Positions 1-5,367 of a stretch of DNA of 5,367 nucleotides are shown here, piece after piece. The notes beneath the pieces were generated by a model. The model had not been told where the DNA came from and ran no database searches. It saw only the letters and a program-made list of their open reading frames with translations. Numbering within the stretch: position 1 is the first letter of the stretch; each line of letters opens with the position of its first letter. The position numbers were made by a program, and so were the translations under genes. The DNA is from Bacteroidota bacterium (GTDB lineage Bacteria > Bacteroidota > Bacteroidia > NS11-12g > UBA955). Location: contig JAIYBO010000002.1 in the NCBI GenBank assembly GCA_027488495.1, forward strand, positions 1-5,367, written 5' to 3'.

Positions 1-910
1 TGGTTACTTTTTGGGTTGAATCGATGACTTCAAGAACCACCTTGTCACCCGCATTCTTTACGAGCAATTCTTTGAATTCATAGAAAGAAAGCACATTTTC
101 GCCGTTCACTGAGGCAATCACATCTCCTACTTCCAAACCCGCTTTTTCCGCATTGCTTCCACCCATCACTTTGCCAATTTTGAACATCACACGGGATGCA
201 AAGAAGGGCAAATCTGATTTCGCTCCCAACAATTCTTCGAAATTATCAGGCATCACAATGGTGGTATCATATGACGTGAAGTTCATCGCTTTAGCAAGCG
301 AATCGTTCACTGCAACTGTTTTACGCGTTCTGCGAATTTGAATTTCCTTTCTATCTGTGGTAAGAAAGGTGGGATCGCCAAATTGCGCATCCAAATTATC
401 AACTGTCACGCCGTTCAAGGCCAAAATTTGGTCACCTGTTTGAAAGCCCACTGATCGGGCAATGGGTCCGGCATAAATACCACCTTGCTCATTTACAGTT
501 TGTTGGGGAATATATTTTTCACCCTGCGAGTATGTTAAGGCCACCATGATGATGATTCCCAAAATCAAATTCACGGTGACGCCACCGATCATCACAATCA
601 AACGTTGCCATGCTGGCTTACTGCGAAACTCCCATGGTTGAGGTTCAGACTTCATTTGTTCGGTATCCAGACTTTCATCTACCATACCAGAAATCTTCAC
701 ATAACCGCCCAGAGGAAGCCATCCCATCCCGTATTCGGTATCTCCTTTTTTGAAACTGAACAATTTGAAATTCCAAGCATCAAAAAACAAGAAGAACTTC
801 TCAATCCGAATGCCAAATGCCCTTGCCGCCCAATAATGACCGAACTCATGCAAAGTGATAAGAATAGAAAGGGCTAGAATGAATTGTAAGGCTGTAATGA
901 GAGTATCCAT
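1..910 (-). CDS. rseP: RseP-like site-2 intramembrane zinc metalloprotease (3' part cut off by window edge)
   Basis: This is the N-terminal 303 residues of a polytopic inner-membrane protease of the M50/site-2 family, which cuts membrane-embedded substrates such as anti-sigma factors within their transmembrane helix. The first helix (about residues 4-22) runs into the zinc-binding HEFGH motif at 21-25, with Glu22 as the expected catalytic base. The GMGWLPLGGYVKISGM region follows at about 61-76, then a second hydrophobic segment at about 104-126 containing GGVTVN. Two PDZ-like modules are visible: GFQTGDQILALNG at 155-167 and GLEVGDVIASVNG from 258. The third zinc ligand (the Asp of the C-terminal LDG motif) and the last helices lie beyond position 1. 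Family members in this phylum are about 440 residues, so roughly 140 are missing. The ATG at 910 places HExxH almost exactly where it sits in E. coli RseP. In many Bacteroidota dxr lies just upstream; here a GNAT gene does. The precise substrate is unknown. Confidence 0.93.
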   Translation of the reverse strand, partial: MDTLITALQFILALSILITLHEFGHYWAARAFGIRIEKFFLFFDAWNFKLFSFKKGDTEYGMGWLPLGGYVKISGMVDESLDTEQMKSEPQPWEFRSKPAWQRLIVMIGGVTVNLILGIIIMVALTYSQGEKYIPQQTVNEQGGIYAGPIARSVGFQTGDQILALNGVTVDNLDAQFGDPTFLTTDRKEIQIRRTRKTVAVNDSLAKAMNFTSYDTTIVMPDNFEELLGAKSDLPFFASRVMFKIGKVMGGSNAEKAGLEVGDVIASVNGENVLSFYEFKELLVKNAGDKVVLEVIDSTQKVT

Positions 911-921
911 ATGAAGTTTTA

Positions 922-954
922 CAAAGATAGTTCAAAGGAGTGGCTTGAACCCAA
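922..954 (-). promoter_or_regulatory. Bacteroidota-type promoter of the rseP-like gene
   Basis: Read on the minus strand, TATCTTTG (922-929) matches the TAnnTTTG -7 element of Bacteroidota exactly. A TTG (952-954) lies 22 bases further upstream, within the spacing reported for the -33 element. Only 11 bases separate the box from the start codon at 910, so the transcript would have a leader of a few bases at most. It lies in the 64-base gap after the GNAT gene, which suggests rseP is not wholly dependent on read-through from maeB. The identical octamer before two other genes in the window supports the call; transcription itself is inferred. Confidence 0.68.
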
Positions 955-974
955 TGTTCGGGGAAATGTCGATT

Positions 975-1421
975 TCAATCTACGAATGACTTTCGCATGG
1001 CGTGATGAGGTATGCCAACCTCTAAAAACCCATCGCCCACCAATTCATAGTTGTGTTTCAAATAAAACGGAACAGCGGAATCTCGGGCATGCAATACAAT
1101 GGCTTTGAAACCCATTTCTTTGGCATATTGCTCCGCAAATCGAATCATTTCACTGCCCACCCCTAGCCTTTGTTCGCTATGACCAACTGCTACTTGACGC
1201 ATTTTAACGCCTTCCTCAACCCTACTGAGCATCATACATCCCAAAACCCAATCCTTGTAATGAGCAATCAGGTGTATATCATTCACCTCATCTAAAAAAG
1301 TAGCTGGATCAAACACCAAACCCAATGGCCTGCGCAACACCTCAAACCTCAACCCCAACGATTGAATGTATCGTGGAGATCCCCAAGGCACAATTTGAAC
1401 AAGCACAGCTGAATGAGACAC
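975..1421 (-). CDS. GNAT family N-acetyltransferase, substrate unknown
   Basis: A 148-residue single-domain protein of the GNAT fold, which transfers an acetyl group from acetyl-CoA to an amine. The N-terminal part has GSPRYIQSLGLRFEVLRRPLG (14-34), the pattern found in small stand-alone GNATs of the YjcF/ElaA-like type. Motif A is visible as MRQVAV (74-79) followed by the pyrophosphate-binding loop QRLGVGSEM (84-92). The terminal part, HARDSAVPFYLKHNYELVGD (111-130), is the usual motif B region with a Tyr (120) in the position that often acts as general acid. Nothing in the sequence reveals the acceptor. The start is GTG at 1421, 17 bases after the maeB stop. A second in-frame GTG at 1406 would give MLVQIVPWGSP and is a real alternative; neither has a clear ribosome binding site. 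The short spacing and lack of a TAnnTTTG box suggest co-transcription with maeB. Confidence 0.85.
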   Translation of the reverse strand: MSHSAVLVQIVPWGSPRYIQSLGLRFEVLRRPLGLVFDPATFLDEVNDIHLIAHYKDWVLGCMMLSRVEEGVKMRQVAVGHSEQRLGVGSEMIRFAEQYAKEMGFKAIVLHARDSAVPFYLKHNYELVGDGFLEVGIPHHAMRKSFVD

Positions 1422-1438
1422 CGTGAACAGTATTATAC

Positions 1439-3697
1439 TTATTTTTCCTGTGCTTCACCCACGGCCAAAGCAATCATATTCACGATTTCTCTCACCGAAG
1501 AACTGTGATGCAAAATGTGTACTGATTTTTTGAAGCCCAATAAAACAGGACCAATGGCATCCATATTGCCCATACTTCTCATGATTTGGTACACGGCATT
1601 CCCAGAACTCAATCCACTAAAAATAAACACGTTGGCCGAGGAGTCACCCAATTTATTGAATGGATATCTTTTCTGTCTCAAATCACCATCGATGGCATAC
1701 ACCGGCTGCATTTCTCCTTCTACCAGCATACTTGGGTAATCATTGTGCAAACGCTTCACCACCTTTTGCATGATGCTTGGATATTCACCATTTGAACTAC
1801 CAAAATTCGAATATGAAATCAAGGCAATTCTTGGTTCAATTTGGAAGGATTTCACCCGTTGATTCACCAAATTTACCATTTCATATACCATGTCCTCATC
1901 CATGTCGATGTTCACCGTTGTATCTGCAAAAAACACAGGTCCAGACTTGGTCATCATGATGTGCATACCCGATACCCGATGGGTTTCTGGCACCATACCA
2001 ATCACATCCAAAGCGGGCCTCAATGCAATGGGATAATTTCTCGTTAAACCACTAATAAATGCATCCGCTTCTCCATTTTCAACCATCATCGAACCAAAAT
2101 AGTTGCGATTGCGCATTTGATATTCCGCTTCGAAGCAGGTAAGTCCTTTCCTACCTCTCTTAGCAAACAATTTTGCGCCGTATTCTTTCAATTGCTCCTC
2201 TTGCTTGCGGGGATCAATCATTTTCACACCAGGGATTTCAATGTGATTGTCATCCATCATTTTCTGAATGGCATCGGGATTCCCCAACAAAATTGGCTCA
2301 CAAATGCCATCTCTCTTGGCGATTTCCGCTGCCCTTAGAATGCGAATGTGATCCGCTTCTGCAAACACAACCCTTTTGGGCGATGTTTTGGCTTTTGTCA
2401 TCAAGCGGTTTACAAAATCGTTGTCGATTCCCAAACGTTTTCTCAATTGCGCATTGTACCCCTCCCAATCTGTGATGGGCATCCTAGCAACCCCACTTTC
2501 CATGGCGGCCTTAGCCACCGCGGGTGCCACGGTAGTCAACAAACGTGGGTCCATGGGCTTTGGAATGATGTATGTTGGACCGAAGCTCAAATTCTTTTCG
2601 TTATAAGCCATCATTACGCTCTCTGGCACAGGCTCCATCGCCAAGTTGGCAATGGCATGCACTGCGGCTATTTTCATCTCTTCGTTGATGGCAGTTGATC
2701 TCACATCCAAAGCGCCTCTGAATATGAATGGGAACCCGAGTACGTTGTTTACCTGATTGGGATAATCTGATCGCCCTGTGGCCATGATCAAATCAGGACG
2801 AGTGGCCACGGCCAAATTGTAATCGATCTCCGGCGTTGGATTGGCCATCGCGAAAACAATGGGCTTATCCGCCATCGACAAGATCATATCTGGGGTGAGA
2901 ATATTTCCCTTACTCAATCCCACAAAAACTTCAGCACCCATCAATGCATCCTCTAAAGTGTTCAAGTCTCTTTCTGTTACAAATTGAGCTTTATACTTAT
3001 CCAAATCGGTTCGATCGGCACGCAAAACACCTTTCGAATCAAGCATCACAATATTGCTTTTATTAGCGCCCAAAGACACAAACAATTTCGTACAAGCGAT
3101 GGCGGATGCTCCGGCACCATTCACCACAATTCGCACCTGACTCAACTCTTTTTTCACCAATCTCAATGCGTTGATCAAACCAGCGGCAGAAATGATGGCC
3201 GTACCATGTTGATCGTCGTGCATGATTGGGATTTTTAGGGCTTCTTTCAAGCGCTCCTCTATCTCAAAACTCTCCGGGGCTTTAATATCCTCCAAGTTGA
3301 TTCCTCCAAACGTGGGCTCCATTGCCTTCACGGTTTCCACAAAGTGATCAACGTCTCTACAATTCAATTCGATATCAAAAACATCAATGTCGGCAAAAAT
3401 TTTGAAAAGCACCCCTTTCCCTTCCATCACTGGCTTAGATGCTTCCGGGCCGATATCGCCCAATCCCAAAACCGCTGTACCATTCGAAATTACGGCCACC
3501 AAATTGCCTTTAGCGGTGTACTTGTATACATCATCTACGTTTGCAGCAATCGCCAAGCAAGGGTCTGCCACACCCGGAGAATAAGCCAATGCCAAATCAA
3601 ATTGGGTTTGGGTGGGCTTGGTGGATATTACTTCTATTTTACCGGGACGACCGTCGGCGTGATAACTCAAAGCGTCAAGCAATTTCTTCTCAGACAT
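1439..3697 (-). CDS. maeB: NADP-dependent malic enzyme, MaeB type with C-terminal phosphotransacetylase-like domain
   Basis: Catalyses oxidative decarboxylation of malate to pyruvate and CO2, normally with NADP+, in the cytoplasm. The product is 752 residues, close to E. coli MaeB (759). The malic N-terminal domain covers about 15-155, with Tyr39 in LAYSPG and Lys94 in MEGKG as the catalytic pair. Metal ligands are Glu136 and Asp137 in LEDIKAPE and Asp162 in MHDDQHGT. The nucleotide-binding domain has VVNGAGASAIA (191-201) and MANPTPE (284-290). From about 440 a phosphotransacetylase-like domain follows (RVVFAEADHIRILRAA, DAFISGLTRNYP, FFADTTVNID); in this family it is thought to be regulatory and to respond to acetyl-CoA rather than catalytic. 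The ATG at 3697 is chosen over one at 3715 because it aligns Tyr39, Lys94 and the metal ligands with E. coli numbering, and because the six extra codons fall on the promoter box. NADP rather than NAD preference is inferred from the family. Confidence 0.96.
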   Translation of the reverse strand: MSEKKLLDALSYHADGRPGKIEVISTKPTQTQFDLALAYSPGVADPCLAIAANVDDVYKYTAKGNLVAVISNGTAVLGLGDIGPEASKPVMEGKGVLFKIFADIDVFDIELNCRDVDHFVETVKAMEPTFGGINLEDIKAPESFEIEERLKEALKIPIMHDDQHGTAIISAAGLINALRLVKKELSQVRIVVNGAGASAIACTKLFVSLGANKSNIVMLDSKGVLRADRTDLDKYKAQFVTERDLNTLEDALMGAEVFVGLSKGNILTPDMILSMADKPIVFAMANPTPEIDYNLAVATRPDLIMATGRSDYPNQVNNVLGFPFIFRGALDVRSTAINEEMKIAAVHAIANLAMEPVPESVMMAYNEKNLSFGPTYIIPKPMDPRLLTTVAPAVAKAAMESGVARMPITDWEGYNAQLRKRLGIDNDFVNRLMTKAKTSPKRVVFAEADHIRILRAAEIAKRDGICEPILLGNPDAIQKMMDDNHIEIPGVKMIDPRKQEEQLKEYGAKLFAKRGRKGLTCFEAEYQMRNRNYFGSMMVENGEADAFISGLTRNYPIALRPALDVIGMVPETHRVSGMHIMMTKSGPVFFADTTVNIDMDEDMVYEMVNLVNQRVKSFQIEPRIALISYSNFGSSNGEYPSIMQKVVKRLHNDYPSMLVEGEMQPVYAIDGDLRQKRYPFNKLGDSSANVFIFSGLSSGNAVYQIMRSMGNMDAIGPVLLGFKKSVHILHHSSSVREIVNMIALAVGEAQEK

Positions 3698-3704
3698 ATG
3701 GCTG

Positions 3705-3712
3705 CAAAGATA
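3705..3712 (-). promoter_or_regulatory. Bacteroidota -7 promoter element of maeB
   Basis: On the minus strand the octamer TATCTTTG lies seven bases before the ATG at 3697 and is identical to the boxes before the rseP-like gene and fumC. No TTG is present at the expected -33 distance; the nearest resemblance is GTTCAC about 23 bases upstream, so the upstream half is weak. Transcription from this box would begin at or within a few bases of the start codon, implying a leaderless or nearly leaderless message. It also excludes the upstream ATG at 3715, which overlaps the box. Confidence 0.62.
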
Positions 3713-3857
3713 CATTTACTCTGAAAGAAGTTTGTGAACGATTGATTCCCTTTTTGAACGAAGGTTTGAGAGTGTCCAAAATACAAAACCAAACAAAACC
3801 CATTTTGCAGAACAACAACAGGTTCATCAATCCTTTTAGTCAATGAATTTGGTATAA

Positions 3858-3879
3858 ATCAAGGGGGTATTTCCTTGAT
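3858..3879. repeat. 22-base inverted repeat upstream of the fumC promoter
   Basis: Two perfect seven-base arms, ATCAAGG (3858-3864) and CCTTGAT (3873-3879), flank the eight-base spacer GGGTATTT. The right arm ends 29 bases before the fumC -7 box, so the element sits just upstream of where RNA polymerase should bind. That position would suit an operator for a dimeric regulator. It is not followed by a T-run on the plus strand and no gene ends next to it, so a terminator is unlikely. The bound protein, if any, cannot be named. Confidence 0.4.
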
Positions 3880-3908
3880 GCCTTAGGTCAATTGTGCCCT
3901 GTTAGGAT

Positions 3909-3916
3909 TATCTTTG
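3909..3916 (+). promoter_or_regulatory. Bacteroidota -7 promoter element of fumC
   Basis: TATCTTTG lies nine bases before the ATG at 3926 and matches TAnnTTTG. A TTG at 3892-3894 is only 14 bases upstream, shorter than the usual spacing, and the next TTG (3875-3877) is 31 bases away, inside the inverted repeat. The -33 half is therefore poor, which could mean the promoter needs an activator. The box overlaps the possible TTG start at 3914 and argues against it. Confidence 0.62.
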
Positions 3917-3925
3917 CAGTACATT

Positions 3926-5338
3926 ATGACACAGTATCGCATCGAACACGACACCATGGGCGAAGTGAAAGTCCCTGCCAATGCCTTGTGGGGAGCCCAA
4001 ACAGAACGCAGTAGAAACAACTTTAAGATCGGACCGGAAGGCAGCATGCCTGTAGAAATCATCCGCGCTTTTGGCGTTTTGAAAAAAAGTGCAGCCCGCG
4101 CTAACCGTGATTTGGGTGTTTTGTCGGCCGAAAAATGCGAACTCATCTGCACCGTTTGTGATGAAATCATCGCCGGTAAATTGGATGCTGAATTCCCCTT
4201 GGTGATTTGGCAAACGGGCTCTGGTACTCAGAGCAACATGAACGTCAATGAAGTGATTGCCAACAGAGCCCACGTATTGAGCGGCGGCAAATTGGATGAT
4301 GACAAAAAAGTACTGCACCCCAATGACGACGTAAACAAGAGTCAGAGCTCAAACGATACATTCCCTACCGCCATGAGCATCGCGGTGTTCAAGCAGGTGA
4401 TCGATTATACATTGCCTGGTATCCAAGCGATGAAAACCACCCTCAAGCACAAAGCAAGAGAGTTTGAAAATATCGTGAAGATTGGTCGCACCCACTTCAT
4501 GGATGCTACACCCTTGACTTTGGGACAAGAATTCAGTGCTTATGTACAACAATTAGAAAATGGTGTAAACGCCATCAACCGTGCTTTGCCCGTTGCCGCT
4601 GAATTGGCATTGGGTGGAACCGCGGTAGGAACAGGCCTAAACACACCCGCTGGTTATTCAGAATTGGTAGCCAAATACATCGCAGAAGAAACCGCATTGC
4701 CATTCGTTACAGCACCAAATAAATTTGAAGCTTTGGCAGCCCACGACGCCATGGTAGAATTGCACGGCGCAATCAAGCGCACAGCGATGAGCTGCTTTAA
4801 AATCGCCAACGACATTCGCATGTTGAGTTCAGGTCCTCGCAGTGGTATCGGTGAAATCATCATACCAGAAAACGAGCCCGGAAGTTCTATCATGCCGGGT
4901 AAAGTTAATCCAACCCAACCAGAGGCACTCACCATGGTTTGTGCACAAATCTTGGGCAACGATGTAGCCATTTCGTTTGCGGCTTCACAAGGTCATTTTG
5001 AGTTAAACGTATTCAAACCTGTGATTGCATCCAACATGTTGCAAAGCGCGAGATTGTTGGGTCAGGCTTGTTTGAGCTTCAATGATAACTGTGCGGTTGG
5101 CATTGAACCCAATTTAGACAATATCCAACGCTTGGTAGACCAAAGTTTGATGTTGGTTACCGCATTGAATACCCACATCGGCTATGAAAACGCAGCCAAA
5201 ATCGCCAAGAAGGCCCACAAAGAAAATACCACTTTGAAGGAAGCAGCCTTGGCTTTGGAATTGTTGACTGAAGCGCAATTCAACGAATGGGTTCGCCCAG
5301 AGCTGATGGTCGGCAATCCTAAAGAAGTCATCAAATAA
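3926..5338 (+). CDS. fumC: Class II fumarate hydratase (fumarase C)
   Basis: Catalyses the reversible hydration of fumarate to L-malate in the TCA cycle. Class II enzymes are cytoplasmic, iron-free homotetramers. The 470 residues match the family length (E. coli FumC, 467). Visible motifs are GSGTQSNMNVNEV (98-110), the B-site loop HPNDDVN (131-137), QSSNDTFPTA (140-149), GRTHFMDATPL (187-197) with catalytic His190, and the signature GSSIMPGKVNPTQ (319-331) with the catalytic serine at 320 and Lys326. GSSIMPGKVNP is shared across the fumarase/aspartase superfamily, but the B-site and the overall match to FumC favour fumarase over aspartase. ATG 3926 is chosen because MTQYRIEHDTMG lines up residue for residue with E. 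coli MNTVRSEKDSMG; a TTG start four codons earlier would lie in the promoter box. No Shine-Dalgarno is seen. The gene is divergent from maeB. The 29 bases after the stop show no hairpin terminator. Confidence 0.97.
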   Translation: MTQYRIEHDTMGEVKVPANALWGAQTERSRNNFKIGPEGSMPVEIIRAFGVLKKSAARANRDLGVLSAEKCELICTVCDEIIAGKLDAEFPLVIWQTGSGTQSNMNVNEVIANRAHVLSGGKLDDDKKVLHPNDDVNKSQSSNDTFPTAMSIAVFKQVIDYTLPGIQAMKTTLKHKAREFENIVKIGRTHFMDATPLTLGQEFSAYVQQLENGVNAINRALPVAAELALGGTAVGTGLNTPAGYSELVAKYIAEETALPFVTAPNKFEALAAHDAMVELHGAIKRTAMSCFKIANDIRMLSSGPRSGIGEIIIPENEPGSSIMPGKVNPTQPEALTMVCAQILGNDVAISFAASQGHFELNVFKPVIASNMLQSARLLGQACLSFNDNCAVGIEPNLDNIQRLVDQSLMLVTALNTHIGYENAAKIAKKAHKENTTLKEAALALELLTEAQFNEWVRPELMVGNPKEVIK

Positions 5339-5367
5339 TCGGATGTTCCTACTTTCTAAAGAGAAAA

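Larger units (their letters stand above)
3698..3925. promoter_or_regulatory. Divergent control region between maeB and fumC
   Basis: This 228-base stretch separates two divergently read genes for consecutive metabolic steps. It holds the TATCTTTG box of maeB at its left end and that of fumC at its right end, plus an inverted repeat nearer fumC (3858-3879). The middle (about 3750-3840) is A-rich on the plus strand, with short CAAA/AACAA runs, and shows no convincing open reading frame or RNA gene. The distance between the two -7 boxes is close to 200 bases, enough room for regulator sites acting on both promoters. Shared regulation is inferred from the arrangement only. Confidence 0.5.

Noticed and set aside
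153..877. Plus-strand open frames across the rseP-like gene (62 and 90 residues)
   Set aside because: They lie antisense within a clearly conserved protease gene, lack recognisable domains, and have no promoter or ribosome binding site.
944..960. Short inverted repeat (GAAC...GTTC) between the GNAT gene and rseP, considered as a terminator
   Set aside because: The stem is only four bases with a five-base spacer and no T-run follows on the minus strand, so it does not support a terminator.
1424..1438. TATAAT on the minus strand between maeB and the GNAT gene
   Set aside because: It resembles the E. coli -10 box, but the other promoters in this window are of the TAnnTTTG type, and the spacer is AT-rich enough for a chance match.
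1515..3724. Many plus-strand open frames of 60-126 residues opposite maeB
   Set aside because: They are antisense to a full-length enzyme with all catalytic motifs, and their translations look random, rich in His, Cys and Trp, with no known family.
3541..3846. A 101-residue plus-strand frame extending from inside maeB into the divergent intergenic region
   Set aside because: Most of it is antisense to maeB, the intergenic part is low-complexity A-rich sequence, and there is no promoter box or conserved motif.
3908..4318. A 136-residue minus-strand frame opposite the start of fumC
   Set aside because: It overlaps the fumC promoter and 5' coding region on the other strand and resembles no protein family I recognise; best explained as a shadow of fumC codon use.
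3926..5338. Possible aspartase (AspA) identity for the plus-strand lyase
   Set aside because: GSSIMPGKVNP is shared by both families, but the N-terminus, the HPNDDVN B-site loop and the length match class II fumarase more closely.

Overview
The window looks like an ordinary chromosomal segment of a member of the Bacteroidota. Three things point there. The site-2 protease has the KGDTEYGMGWLPLGGYVK-type region seen in that phylum. No gene has a convincing Shine-Dalgarno sequence. Three of the four genes are preceded by the identical octamer TATCTTTG, which fits the TAnnTTTG -7 element of the phylum's primary sigma factor. Genus or family cannot be decided from this sequence.

Layout, left to right. 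Positions 1-910 (minus) hold the N-terminal 303 residues of an RseP-like intramembrane zinc metalloprotease, cut by the window edge. Positions 911-974 carry its promoter. Positions 975-1421 (minus) encode a 148-residue GNAT-family N-acetyltransferase of unknown substrate. It lies 17 bases downstream of 1439-3697 (minus), a full-length 752-residue MaeB-type malic enzyme with a C-terminal phosphotransacetylase-like domain. A 228-base divergent intergenic region (3698-3925) holds the promoters of maeB and fumC and a 22-base inverted repeat. Positions 3926-5338 (plus) encode a complete 470-residue class II fumarase, FumC. The last 29 bases are non-coding, with no recognisable terminator.

How the genes work together. 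FumC makes malate from fumarate, and MaeB decarboxylates malate to pyruvate while producing NADPH. The divergent pair therefore encodes two consecutive steps out of the lower TCA cycle and shares one control region. The GNAT gene is probably co-transcribed with maeB. RseP has its own promoter and belongs to envelope-stress or membrane-protein processing, not to this metabolic pair.

I found no mobile element, CRISPR array, RNA gene or new defence-type system. The most useful observations are the repeated promoter-to-start geometry, which suggests leaderless or nearly leaderless transcripts and corrects two start codons, and the inverted repeat in front of fumC.
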